Below are positions 26,873 to 35,267 of a stretch of 64,000 nt of DNA, piece by piece. The notes beneath the pieces are model-generated. The model ran no database searches and had not been told where the DNA came from. It was given only the letters and a program-made list of their open reading frames with translations. Each line of letters begins with the position of its first letter. Position 1 is the stretch's first letter. This DNA is from Citrobacter gillenii (GTDB lineage Bacteria; Pseudomonadota; Gammaproteobacteria; Enterobacterales; Enterobacteriaceae): the NCBI RefSeq assembly GCF_013337685.1, contig NZ_SUQN01000004.1, positions 310,001 to 374,000 of the forward strand. Direction: 5' to 3'. A program made the translations under genes and the position numbers.

Positions 26873-27133
26873 TTAGTGCTTATCCTCGCCGCCAAGGAAA
26901 TAGATCCCAAGCGGGATTGCCAGCAGAATAGTAAACACCATACTGTAGACGCCAATCATTGCCGATTGGATGGCATACATGGAAGCCGTCCAGTCAGACA
27001 GCGGGATATTGTACTGTTCAATCACCCCACCGATAGTGGCACGCGTCACCACCGATGCGGCGATGATAAACACCCCAAGCAGACACAACAGAAATTTTCT
27101 TCCCTTAGCTGTCTTCAGCTTAGCCATGATCAT
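26873..27133 (-). CDS. ynaJ: DUF2534 small inner-membrane protein YnaJ
   Basis: The start at 27133 follows AAGGACGAGACT and gives 86 residues; a longer frame adds 22 unlikely residues. Two membrane helices are apparent (FLLCLLGVFIIAASVV and MIGVYSMVFTILLAIPLGIYFL) with the conserved TRATIGGVIEQYNIPLSDW between them. The family function is unknown. The position between uspE and ynaI is as in E. coli. Confidence 0.93.
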   Translation of the reverse strand: MIMAKLKTAKGRKFLLCLLGVFIIAASVVTRATIGGVIEQYNIPLSDWTASMYAIQSAMIGVYSMVFTILLAIPLGIYFLGGEDKH

Positions 27134-27382
27134 AGTCTCGTCCTTTTCTTGTGCAGATGAAAATATTGTCACTTTGCAATAACAATACCATGACATCAAC
27201 TCACTGTCTGCTACATAAACTGCCTACGGGGTTGACACCCGCGTTATTCAACTGAAAATAGCGCTAATTGTATTATTTCTATCTCCTCATGATGAATGAT
27301 ATGACAGCCTGTTACAGGTAAAATACCTGAGGATCAGGATGTCAGATGATATTTTGCTAACACGGAGTAGCCAGGGAGAATC

Positions 27383-28414
27383 ATGATCGCTAAATTGTTT
27401 ATGAATAATGCCTTTAATCTGACGGTCATTCTCAGTTGCTGTGCAGCATTAGTGCTGATGAGCGTCTGGTTTCATCGTAGTGAAAAACACTGCAAAGGAT
27501 TTATATTCCACGCGGCGCAGTTTTTCGTCTATGCCATTATTATCGGTACGTTTGGCAGCATCGCCAATAACGTTATCGACAGCTATAAACTGACATTTGT
27601 CTCGCCCAGCGTGGTCGATTTTCTTTGTACCTCGTTGATTGCATTGATTTTAACCACAAAGCTCTTTCTGGTGATTAACCAGTTTGAAAAAACGCAGATC
27701 AACAAAGGCCGGGACATTACCAGTGCGCGGATCCTGTCGCGTATTATTAAGATTACGATCGTCGTCGCCATCGTTTTACTGTATGGCGAGCATTTTGGTA
27801 TGAGCCTGTCTGGCCTGTTAACCTTCGGCGGTATCGGTGGTATTGCTGTCGGTATGGCGGGGAAAGATATTCTGAGCAATTTCTTCTCAGGTATCATGCT
27901 GTATTTTGACAGACCGTTCAGCATCGGTGACTGGATCCGCTCCCCGGACAGAAACATCGAAGGTACGGTGACCGAAATTGGCTGGCGGATGACCAAAATA
28001 AACACCTTCGATCATCGTCCCCTGTATGTACCCAATTCGATTTTCTCATCAATTAGCGTAGAAAACCCGGGCAGGATGAGCAATCGACGGATAAAAACGG
28101 TGATCGGGTTGCGGTATGAGGATGCCGATAAAATAAGCACGATTGTCGATGCGATCAGACAAATGCTGCAAAATCACCCTGGAATTGACCAGAAGCAGAC
28201 CCTACTGGTCTACTTTAATGAGTTTGCCGATTCGTCGCTGAATATTATGGTTTACTGCTTCACCAAGACAACCGTGTGGCAGGAGTGGCTTGCCGTACAG
28301 CAAGATGTTTATTTGAAAATTATCACCCTGGTCCAGGAAAACGGCGCTGACTTTGCTTTCCCCAGCCAGACGCTGTATATGGACAATCCTCAGCCTCAGG
28401 CTTCTGCTCATTAA
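27383..28414 (+). CDS. ynaI: mechanosensitive channel YnaI (MscS family)
   Basis: This is a small-conductance mechanosensitive channel of the inner membrane with 343 residues, the E. coli length. Five predicted membrane helices occupy about residues 8-170. The last, pore-lining, helix is [29 protein letters not shown], rich in Gly and Ala as in MscS. The beta domain follows ([24 protein letters not shown]) and then the alpha/beta vestibule. The ribosome site is GGGAGAAT. Confidence 0.96.
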   Translation: MIAKLFMNNAFNLTVILSCCAALVLMSVWFHRSEKHCKGFIFHAAQFFVYAIIIGTFGSIANNVIDSYKLTFVSPSVVDFLCTSLIALILTTKLFLVINQFEKTQINKGRDITSARILSRIIKITIVVAIVLLYGEHFGMSLSGLLTFGGIGGIAVGMAGKDILSNFFSGIMLYFDRPFSIGDWIRSPDRNIEGTVTEIGWRMTKINTFDHRPLYVPNSIFSSISVENPGRMSNRRIKTVIGLRYEDADKISTIVDAIRQMLQNHPGIDQKQTLLVYFNEFADSSLNIMVYCFTKTTVWQEWLAVQQDVYLKIITLVQENGADFAFPSQTLYMDNPQPQASAH

Positions 28415-28421
28415 AAGGCAT

Positions 28422-28446
28422 AAGGCGCGGAACCCCGCGTCTTATT
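28422..28446 (+). terminator. hairpin after ynaI
   Basis: The stem AAGGCGCGG / CCGCGTCTT (with one G:T pair) is followed by ATTAG. It is a plausible terminator. Confidence 0.5.
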
Positions 28447-28456
28447 AGTCTATCAA

Positions 28457-28559
28457 TCAGGGAAGTTGGTTGTATTCTTCGTCGGCCACGGGTTCCAGGC
28501 ATTCGTTCGAGGCGCCTGGAGCCGGGATTTCCACCGCGATATGCGCAAACCAACTCGCG
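28457..28559 (-). pseudogene. 3' remnant of a cupin gene
   Basis: Directly after the VOC stop codon the minus strand reads SWFAHIAVEIPAPGASNECL, then EPVADEEYNQLP and a stop. This resembles the C-terminal end of small cupins (HWHGA..., WFAHIAVEIP, WLEPV-DEEY). The rest of the gene, including the metal-binding histidines, is missing. It was probably deleted when the VOC gene came to lie here. Confidence 0.55.
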
Positions 28560-28943
28560 TTATGCAACAATCTCAATTAAATTGCCGTCGGGATCGTGAA
28601 TGACCGCTTCGTAATAGCCATCTCCAGTGGTACGCGGACCGGAGACGAGGATCCCCTGCTGTTTGGCGCGCATTGATATTGAGTCGACGTTCTCTACCCC
28701 ACCAACAGAGATCGCCAGATGTACCCACCCGGTGGTGTTATTGTCGGGCACTACCTGGCTCAGGCTGGGTTTAGTCATTAACTCAATCGCAATACTCTCG
28801 CCAATTTTGACAAAATAGGATTCAAACCCGGGATTAGTTTTACTGGCGTATTTTTCGTTAATCTCACCGCCAAAAAAGGTGACCCAGAAACGGGCCTGCC
28901 GCTCGAGATCCTGTGTCCACAGCGCCATATGTGCAATCTTCAT
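28560..28943 (-). CDS. VOC (glyoxalase/dioxygenase) superfamily protein
   Basis: A 127-residue protein with two beta-alpha-beta-beta-beta modules typical of the vicinal oxygen chelate fold. It begins MKIAHMALWTQDLERQARFW and ends YEAVIHDPDGNLIEIV, the classic closing strand. Possible metal ligands are His6, Glu55, His76 and Glu125 (positions approximate). The substrate is unknown. The ATG at 28943 follows GAGGCAGG. It is divergent from the DeoR regulator, whose start lies about 105 bases away, so that protein is a candidate controller. Confidence 0.85.
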   Translation of the reverse strand: MKIAHMALWTQDLERQARFWVTFFGGEINEKYASKTNPGFESYFVKIGESIAIELMTKPSLSQVVPDNNTTGWVHLAISVGGVENVDSISMRAKQQGILVSGPRTTGDGYYEAVIHDPDGNLIEIVA

Positions 28944-29047
28944 CACCTGCCTCTCTCAAACACGCCCATTAAGGGACATTGACAATACCAGTCATAATGC
29001 ACGATCATGATTATTATTGCTCGATGTTTATTTTACCAGGAGTTTTT

Positions 29048-29818
29048 ATGCTCGATTATGCTGCATTCCCGGAACAACGTCAGTCGCTGATTTATCAAAT
29101 CCTGCAGGAAAACGGTAGGGTTGTCTGTTCCGAGCTTGCCGGTCGACTCGGCGTGTCAGAACACACAATTCGTCGGGATTTGCATGAGCTAAGTAAAGAA
29201 GGTGTCTGCAAAAAAGTGTACGGTGGCGCCGTCATTTCTTTGCCGGAATCTGAAGATATGTCGGTGAGGAAAACGAAAAATACGGCGAAAAAGAGTAGCC
29301 TCGCGCAACGCTGTGCCCGACTGGTCAAATCCGGCAGCTGTATCTTTATTGATAGCGGAACCACCAATCTGGCGATGGCTGAAGCGTTACCCGCCGAGCT
29401 TGCTTTGACCGTCGTGACTAATTCTCCGGAAATTGCCACCGCTCTGCTCAAGAAACCGTTGTACGATGTCATAATCCTCGGTGGCCCGATACAGCGCTCA
29501 TCCGGTGGAAGTGTAGGCACCACCGCGATAACCCAGGTGCAGGGCATTTTGTTTGACCAGGGATTTATTGGCGGCTGCGCAATGGCACCGGAATCCGGTT
29601 TAACCGGGTTTGACTATGCCGACTGTGAGTTCAAGAGAGCGGTGATTAAGCAGTGCAATGAAACCATTGTCGCGCTGACGGCAGATAAGATCCCCGCAGT
29701 GGCCCGATATGTGGTCGCTCAGAGCAGCGAAATCGATGTGATAGTGGTAGAGGAAAACATAAGCAAACAGTATGGCACCGCTTTTCAGGCGCACGACATC
29801 CGGATTTATACCGTGTAA
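29048..29818 (+). CDS. DeoR-family transcriptional regulator
   Basis: A 256-residue regulator starting at ATG 29048 after CAGGAG; in-frame codons upstream lack a ribosome site. The N-terminal HTH (SELAGRLGVSEHTIRRDLHELSKEG) carries the DeoR signature. The C-terminal DeoRC sensor domain has IDSGTTNLAMAEALP and ILGGPIQ, like sugar-phosphate-binding members. The effector is unknown. It is divergent from the VOC gene. Confidence 0.9.
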   Translation: MLDYAAFPEQRQSLIYQILQENGRVVCSELAGRLGVSEHTIRRDLHELSKEGVCKKVYGGAVISLPESEDMSVRKTKNTAKKSSLAQRCARLVKSGSCIFIDSGTTNLAMAEALPAELALTVVTNSPEIATALLKKPLYDVIILGGPIQRSSGGSVGTTAITQVQGILFDQGFIGGCAMAPESGLTGFDYADCEFKRAVIKQCNETIVALTADKIPAVARYVVAQSSEIDVIVVEENISKQYGTAFQAHDIRIYTV

Positions 29819-29834
29819 CGCTCTCTCAGTGACG

Positions 29835-30116
29835 TCAACGAGTCACAGAGGCAAATAGCACTGTGCTAAATTTCGCCCCTGCCGTTAACGCGGTGATGGC
29901 TGACAGGTAATCCAGACGAATGTTTTGCGGACTTTCCTGCCTTTCAACCACCAAATACTCCTCTTTACCTGCCGTTGTTCGTGTCGTCACGGCTCTGGCA
30001 TCAAAGACTGTGCCGTCGGTGAGCGCAATACGCAGCATATAGCGGTATAAGCAGGCGATCTCCAGGTAATCATGAAGGTCACAATCAACAGGGTGATACT
30101 TTTCTGTGGAATACAT
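29835..30116 (-). CDS. Rof (YaeO)-like Rho-binding antitermination protein
   Basis: The ATG at 30116 follows CAGGGG and gives 93 residues. The sequence YHPVDCDLHDYLEIACLYRY, then LTDGTVFDARAVTT and KEEYLVVE, then IRLDYLSAI aligns with the Rof/YaeO family: YxPIxCxxYDxLELAC, and EYLVVE with an IRLD ending. Rof binds the RNA-binding domain of Rho and inhibits termination. The standard rof gene is elsewhere in enterobacteria, so this is an accessory paralogue. It lies 65 bases downstream of the CPVC gene on the same strand. Confidence 0.8.
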   Translation of the reverse strand: MYSTEKYHPVDCDLHDYLEIACLYRYMLRIALTDGTVFDARAVTTRTTAGKEEYLVVERQESPQNIRLDYLSAITALTAGAKFSTVLFASVTR

Positions 30117-30181
30117 AACGGCCCCTGAGCATTCGATCGGATGTTCGGGAAATTGCCCGCGCAACGCCCCGAACGCTTGTG

Positions 30182-30412
30182 TTATTTCAAGGCTTCGATA
30201 GGTGCGCCGAAGTTGATATGCAGCACATTGCCATCGATGACCAACGCCGGAACAGACTTCACGCCAGCCAACTCAGCCTCTGCCACCCGAGCAGGCTGTT
30301 CTCCCAGGTGAATGACATCAACCTCCACATCAGGGGACAGATGTTGTAGCAGCGTTTGTTCTGCGGATACGCACACCGGGCAACCAGCATGATAAAACCG
30401 GGCTTTGCTCAT
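30182..30412 (-). CDS. small thioredoxin-like protein with CPVC motif
   Basis: A 76-residue glutaredoxin/thioredoxin-fold protein. The redox motif CPVC (Cys11, Cys14) follows the first strand MSKARFYHAG, and the cis-proline segment is SVPALVIDG. It lacks a signal peptide and so is cytoplasmic. A strong ribosome site (GGGAGAG) precedes the start. It is divergent from the MarR gene across 115 bases containing palindromic operator-like sequences. Confidence 0.85.
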   Translation of the reverse strand: MSKARFYHAGCPVCVSAEQTLLQHLSPDVEVDVIHLGEQPARVAEAELAGVKSVPALVIDGNVLHINFGAPIEALK

Positions 30413-30432
30413 AATATCTCTCCCGTGAATTG

Positions 30433-30451
30433 TAGTATCGATTCGATACTA
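30433..30451. promoter_or_regulatory. MarR-type operator palindrome
   Basis: TAGTATCGATTCGATACTA is a perfect 9+1+9 palindrome about 20 bases from the CPVC gene start. Related copies follow in the same divergent region: TACTACGATA near 30470 and TAGTCGATACTA at 30495-30506, just before the MarR gene. The arrangement suggests the MarR protein represses both genes. Binding is inferred. Confidence 0.75.
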
Positions 30452-30494
30452 TAATTTATACTACGATAGATTTAGACTTTGTCAATATAGTTTT

Positions 30495-30506
30495 TAGTCG
30501 ATACTA
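30495..30506. promoter_or_regulatory. second operator-like site before the MarR gene
   Basis: TAGTCGATACTA repeats the half-site TCGATACTA of the 30433-30451 palindrome and lies 22 bases before the MarR start codon. Confidence 0.55.
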
Positions 30507-30527
30507 TATGCCGAGGAGGATTTTGTT

Positions 30528-31088
30528 ATGCACGATATGTCACTTTTCGACGTTATGGACAGGCTTTCTAGCCTGATGCGGATGTGGTTTCGCCAGCATC
30601 CATTACTGTCGGATCTGCAACCAGTACAGCTCAGCGCGTTAATGTATCTGGCGCGCTGCAACCGCTATTCCAATACGCCGCTCGGCGTGACGGATTACCT
30701 CGGTCTCACCAAAGGTACGGTATCCCAGTCGCTTAAGCTTCTGGAAAACAAAGGGTTGATCGTGCGCAAGCAGGATGATCGCGATAAACGCAGCGTTCAT
30801 CTGCAGTTAACTGAGTCAGCCAACACCTTACTGGATGCGCTGCTTCCCCCCACATTTTTAGTGGCAGGCGAATCGGCAATGGGTGAACGTGCGACGCAGC
30901 TAAAAGAACTGTTGTTCGAACTACTAAGAGAAATTCAGCGGACCCACAATGTGCCAGGCTTTGGTCTGTGCCATAGCTGTCGGTTTCACCAAAAAATAAA
31001 GGGTCAGGGATTTTGTAATCTGACGAAAGAGGTGTTGAGTGAAGATGATTCAATGCTGATTTGCCGGGAGCACCAGCCCCCGGAATAA
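30528..31088 (+). CDS. MarR-family regulator with a C-terminal four-cysteine motif
   Basis: A 186-residue protein. The winged helix-turn-helix spans about residues 30-95, with VTDYLGLTKGTVSQSLKLLENKGLI as recognition region and the wing RDKRSVHLQLTESA. After about residue 145 comes an extension not typical of MarR: Cys148, Cys151, Cys163 and Cys179 in LCHSCRF, GFCNLT and LICREH, suggesting a metal or redox centre. The ribosome site is GAGGAGG. It is divergent from the CPVC gene and probably autoregulated. Confidence 0.9.
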   Translation: MHDMSLFDVMDRLSSLMRMWFRQHPLLSDLQPVQLSALMYLARCNRYSNTPLGVTDYLGLTKGTVSQSLKLLENKGLIVRKQDDRDKRSVHLQLTESANTLLDALLPPTFLVAGESAMGERATQLKELLFELLREIQRTHNVPGFGLCHSCRFHQKIKGQGFCNLTKEVLSEDDSMLICREHQPPE

Positions 31089-31130
31089 CAGGAAAAGGCT
31101 GGCACGAAAATTCCCCAGCCGATACCAGAT

Positions 31131-32744
31131 TTAATGCTTCTCAATATACATGCTGCGGCTGTATGCCACATCTTCAGGGTTGGTAATCGGATACCCCTTC
31201 AGCCATGGCTTAATTAAACGACCATTGGTGTACTGATAAATCGGAGCAATTGGCGCCTGCTCCATCAGTATTTTTTCTGCCGCATTATAGTCCGCATTAC
31301 GGGCTTTTTCGGTGCTTTCCATCGTGGCCTGGGTCAACACTTTATCGTACGCGGGATTATTAAACCGCGAAATATTGCCTGTGTGAGTCGAGGTTAATAA
31401 CGACAGGAAGGTAGACGGCTCATTGTAATCCCCCACCCAGGAAGCGCGGATAACATCGAAATTACCGGTATTACGGCTGTCGATGTAGGTTTTCCACTCC
31501 TGGTTTTGCAACTTCACATCAACGCCCAAGTTTTTTTTCCACATTGACGCGACGGCGATGGCAATCTTCTGATGGTTTTCTGACGTATTATACAACAGCG
31601 TCAGATTTAGCGGTTTTTGTGGTCCATAGCCTGCCGCCCGCAGCAGCGTCTTCGCCTGCGCGTTCAGCTCTTCCTGACTCATTTGCTCAAACGGTGAAGG
31701 TTCAGGCGTAAATCCCGCCGTGACATCCGGGGTAAAATGCCAGGCCGGTTTTTCGCCGGTTCCGAGGACTTTTTCCGCCATCAGACGACGATCGATAGTC
31801 ATGCTGAGCGCCAGACGCACGCGTGAATCAGCCGTCGGGCCTTTCTGGGTGTTAAACGCATAATAATAGGTGCCGAGCTGCGGCGGGGTATAAACCTGTC
31901 CCGGAATATCCTTCAGTAGTTTCTGATACATGTTTTTCGGGAAGGATTCCGTAATATCAATATCGCCAGCCAGATAACGTTTTGTTGCCGCAGATTCCTG
32001 GTTAATCGGCAGGAAGGTGACTTTTTGCAGCACGGTGTTAGCGTTATCCCAATAGTGCGTATTTGGTACCACCACCAATTTTTCGTTAACCACGCGGTCT
32101 TTTAATACATACGCGCCGTTACCGATTAAATGACCCGGTCTCGTCCACTCTTTACCGCTTTCAACATTGGCTTTCTGTACCGGATAAAACGCAAAGTTAG
32201 CCGTTAAATTTGCAAACCACGGCAGCGGTTTATCCAGCTGAATTCTTAAGGTGCGGGCATCTACCGCGCTAACGCCCAGCGTATCGGGAGTGGCTTTACC
32301 ATCGATAATCGACTGCGCATTATTGATCCCGGCTAGCGCCGCAAACCAGGCAAACGGAGACAGTGTTTTCGGATCAACCAGACGCTGCCAGCTGTAAACA
32401 AAATCTTGTGCCGTTACCGGCGTACCATCGGCCCATTTAGCATTATCACGCAGCGTAAACGTCCAGACACGGTTATCGTTACTCTTCCACTGGGTGGCGA
32501 CGCCAGGCACAATTTCGCCCTTTTCGTTTTGGTTAACCAGCCCTTCAAATAAATCACGAATGACCTGAATTTCTGGTAACCCCACAGCCTTGGCCGGATC
32601 GAGCGAGGCCGGTTCATCTTTGATATGACGCACCAGTTCTTGTTTCTCTGCCAGTACCGTACCGCTGGGTACATCCGCAGCCCAGGACAAGGAAATGCTG
32701 CTAACCAACAGCGCACAACAGGTTACTGGAACAGAATGCCGCAT
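31131..32744 (-). CDS. mppA: murein tripeptide-binding protein MppA
   Basis: This is the periplasmic solute-binding protein for L-Ala-gamma-D-Glu-meso-diaminopimelate, feeding the Opp permease in murein recycling. The 537 residues equal E. coli MppA. The signal peptide ends ...SWA|ADVPSG. The SBP family 5 signature appears as KSNDNRVWTFTLRDNAKWADGTPVTAQDFVYSW. It is divergent from mpaA, which processes the same peptide. Confidence 0.97.
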   Translation of the reverse strand: MRHSVPVTCCALLVSSISLSWAADVPSGTVLAEKQELVRHIKDEPASLDPAKAVGLPEIQVIRDLFEGLVNQNEKGEIVPGVATQWKSNDNRVWTFTLRDNAKWADGTPVTAQDFVYSWQRLVDPKTLSPFAWFAALAGINNAQSIIDGKATPDTLGVSAVDARTLRIQLDKPLPWFANLTANFAFYPVQKANVESGKEWTRPGHLIGNGAYVLKDRVVNEKLVVVPNTHYWDNANTVLQKVTFLPINQESAATKRYLAGDIDITESFPKNMYQKLLKDIPGQVYTPPQLGTYYYAFNTQKGPTADSRVRLALSMTIDRRLMAEKVLGTGEKPAWHFTPDVTAGFTPEPSPFEQMSQEELNAQAKTLLRAAGYGPQKPLNLTLLYNTSENHQKIAIAVASMWKKNLGVDVKLQNQEWKTYIDSRNTGNFDVIRASWVGDYNEPSTFLSLLTSTHTGNISRFNNPAYDKVLTQATMESTEKARNADYNAAEKILMEQAPIAPIYQYTNGRLIKPWLKGYPITNPEDVAYSRSMYIEKH

Positions 32745-32928
32745 AAGATACCCTCAAATCTGGCCATTAAGTGAATGTGTAATTATTTGTATCGCCAGTA
32801 GGAAATGCAATTAACTTCGGACAAGAAAGTGATATTACACCTGAAAAGATAAGTGTGTGAAAACGATTTGATTATCCATACATTTTGCACAACACTGCGA
32901 ATAACAATTTATGCATTCAGAGATGACT

Positions 32929-33657
32929 ATGACCGTTACCCGTCCCCGTGCCGAGCGCGGCGCATTTCCGCCAGGAACCGAACATTACGGACGTTCACTC
33001 TTAGGTGCCCCGTTAATTTGGTTTCCCGCGCCGGCAGCCGATCGTGATAGTGGACTCATTCTGGCGGGTACCCACGGTGACGAAAACGCTTCAATTGTCA
33101 CGCTATCCTGCGCCTTGCGTACGCTTACCCCTTCCCTGCGCCGTCACCACGTGGTACTGGCGGTAAACCCTGACGGGTGTCAACTCGGCCTGCGCGCCAA
33201 TGCTAACGGGGTTGATCTCAATCGTAATTTCCCGGCAGCAAACTGGAAAGCAGGTGAAACTGTCTATCGCTGGAATAGCAGTGCAGAACAACGCGATGTC
33301 GTGCTGTTGACGGGGGATCATCCGGGTTCCGAACCGGAAACCCAGGCGCTGTGTCAGTTGATTCACCGCATTCATCCCGCCTGGGTGGTCTCATTTCACG
33401 ACCCGCTGGCATGCATTGAGGATCCGAGGCACAGCGAACTGGGCGAGTGGCTGGCACGAGGGTTTGAACTCCCCCTCGTCACCAGCGTGGGTTATGAAAC
33501 ACCGGGGTCTTTCGGCAGTTGGTGTGCCGATCTGAACTTGCACTGCATTACCGCAGAGTTCCCGCCCATCTCTTCAGATGAAGCCAGCGAAAAATACCTG
33601 CTGGCGATGTCCAATTTGCTGCGCTGGCACCCTAAAGATGGAGTTGCCCGGTCGTAA
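32929..33657 (+). CDS. mpaA: gamma-D-glutamyl-L-diaminopimelate amidase MpaA
   Basis: MpaA cuts the murein tripeptide in the cytoplasm to release diaminopimelate and L-Ala-D-Glu. The start at 32929 gives the E. coli length of 242 residues. It has an M14 zinc-carboxypeptidase fold: GTHGDEN supplies His and Glu ligands, VDLNRNFP is the substrate-binding block, VSFHDP gives the third zinc ligand and CITAEFP carries the catalytic Glu. Its end overlaps the end of ycjG by 26 bases on the opposite strand. Confidence 0.96.
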   Translation: MTVTRPRAERGAFPPGTEHYGRSLLGAPLIWFPAPAADRDSGLILAGTHGDENASIVTLSCALRTLTPSLRRHHVVLAVNPDGCQLGLRANANGVDLNRNFPAANWKAGETVYRWNSSAEQRDVVLLTGDHPGSEPETQALCQLIHRIHPAWVVSFHDPLACIEDPRHSELGEWLARGFELPLVTSVGYETPGSFGSWCADLNLHCITAEFPPISSDEASEKYLLAMSNLLRWHPKDGVARS

Positions 33658-34597
33658 AATGCAGGGCGGGCTGCACATCATTCGCAAGCCAGGTCGGGCC
33701 GTCGAGATCGGCAAAGCAGACCTGCGGCGTAAGCGGCAAAGCGGCATTGATCGCGCGCGATGTGCACAGCATGCATCCCAGCATCAATGCAAAACCCTGT
33801 TCTCGGGCTTCGGTCGCCAGCGCCAGTGCTTCCGTCAGGCCACCGGTTTTATCCAGCTTAATGTTCACCATCTCATAGCGTCCGTGTAGCGCTTTCAGGC
33901 TACTGCGGGTATGGCAGCTTTCATCCGCGCAGATGGGCAGCGGATGCACAAAATTCTCCAGCGCGGCATCATCCTGAGCAGGCAGTGGCTGTTCCAGCAT
34001 GGCAACACCTAAGTCAGCCAGCAGCTGACAGCGTGCAGCCAGACCTTCAGCACGCCAGGACTCATTGGCATCAACAATCAACGTCGCATCAGGAACAGCC
34101 GAACGAATAGCGACCATACGTTCGCTGATTAAGCGCGCATCCAGTTTGACTTTCAGCAGCGTCGCCCCGTTCTCCCACAGTGCGGCAGCGCTTGCCGCCA
34201 TCTGTTCCGGCGTGCCGATCACCACCGTCTGAGCCGTCGTTACCGTTGCATCGAGTTCGACACCGACCTGCTCGGTCAGGGTTTGCTGCTGTTGCCGGGC
34301 ACTTAAATCCCAAAGCGCGCAGTCGACAGCATTACGTGCGGCACCGGCAGGCAGTAGCTTTTGTAAATCTTCGCGCGTCAGTCCGTTTTCCAGCTGTGGG
34401 GCGATACCCATAATTTGCGCCAGTACCGAGGCATCGCTCTCGCCATAGCGAGGATAAGGCGTACACTCGCCGATCCCCTTCACGCCGTTTTCTTCCAGTT
34501 CGACCACCACCACGTGCGCTTCGGTCCTGCTGCCACGGGCAATTACAAACGGGGTGTGTAACGGCCAAGCTTCCTCATATACCTTCACTGTTCTCAT
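33632..34597 (-). CDS. ycjG: L-Ala-D/L-Glu epimerase
   Basis: This enolase-superfamily enzyme (321 residues, E. coli length) epimerises L-Ala-D-Glu released by MpaA so that the dipeptide can be degraded. Catalytic lysines are in LLKVKLD and NIKLDKTGG. Metal ligands are Asp in IVDANESW, Glu in MLEQPLP and Asp in CADESCH. Together with mppA and mpaA it completes a murein-peptide recycling cluster. Confidence 0.96.
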   Translation of the reverse strand: MRTVKVYEEAWPLHTPFVIARGSRTEAHVVVVELEENGVKGIGECTPYPRYGESDASVLAQIMGIAPQLENGLTREDLQKLLPAGAARNAVDCALWDLSARQQQQTLTEQVGVELDATVTTAQTVVIGTPEQMAASAAALWENGATLLKVKLDARLISERMVAIRSAVPDATLIVDANESWRAEGLAARCQLLADLGVAMLEQPLPAQDDAALENFVHPLPICADESCHTRSSLKALHGRYEMVNIKLDKTGGLTEALALATEAREQGFALMLGCMLCTSRAINAALPLTPQVCFADLDGPTWLANDVQPALHFTTGQLHL

Positions 34598-34711
34598 TTG
34601 TTTTCCTTATGCAGTCCCGGAAGTGGATATCCGCAAATAGCGTTTGCCGTGTTAACTGTTGATGGCATAAACTAACCTCGACGTTAACTATATGTAAACA
34701 GGAAGATAACC

Positions 34712-35218
34712 ATGTCACAAACCGTTCATTTCCAGGGCAACCCGGTTGCCGTTGCCGGCTCCATTCCTCAGGCAGGTAGCAAAGCGCAGGCTTTTACCCT
34801 TGTGGCTAAAGACCTGTCTGACGTTACGCTGGGCCAGTTTGCCGGCAAGCGCAAAGTGCTGAATATTTTCCCAAGCATCGATACCGGCGTCTGTGCGGCA
34901 TCGGTACGTAAGTTTAACCAACTGGCGACAGAAATCGACAATACTGTCGTACTGTGTATTTCAGCCGACCTGCCATTCGCCCATTCTCGCTTTTGTGGCG
35001 CGGAAGGTCTGAGCAACGTGATCACTCTGTCCACCCTGCGTAACGCGGAATTCCTGAAAAACTACGGCGTTGAAATCGCCGAAGGCCCACTGAAGGGCCT
35101 GGCCGCGCGTGCCGTGGTGGTTATCGACGAGAATGACAACGTCATTTTCAGCCAGCTGGTGAATGAAATCACCAACGAGCCAGACTATGCTGCCGCTCTG
35201 GACGTACTGAAAGCCTAA
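34712..35218 (+). CDS. tpx: thiol peroxidase Tpx
   Basis: This atypical 2-Cys peroxiredoxin (168 residues) reduces lipid and organic hydroperoxides with thioredoxin. The peroxidatic Cys61 lies in [10 protein letters not shown] and the resolving Cys95 in [10 protein letters not shown]; the active-site threonine precedes Cys61. Highly expressed in E. coli. The ribosome site is AGGAAG and a strong terminator follows. Confidence 0.98.
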   Translation: MSQTVHFQGNPVAVAGSIPQAGSKAQAFTLVAKDLSDVTLGQFAGKRKVLNIFPSIDTGVCAASVRKFNQLATEIDNTVVLCISADLPFAHSRFCGAEGLSNVITLSTLRNAEFLKNYGVEIAEGPLKGLAARAVVVIDENDNVIFSQLVNEITNEPDYAAALDVLKA

Positions 35219-35231
35219 GTCGCCCTAAAGC

Positions 35232-35258
35232 AAAAAGCCTCCATTCGGAGGCTTTTTC
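35232..35258. terminator. bidirectional terminator between tpx and tyrR
   Basis: AAAAAGCCTCC / GGAGGCTTTTT has a four-base loop and A/T runs on both sides, serving the convergent genes. Confidence 0.92.
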
Positions 35259-35267
35259 ATCTACGTA

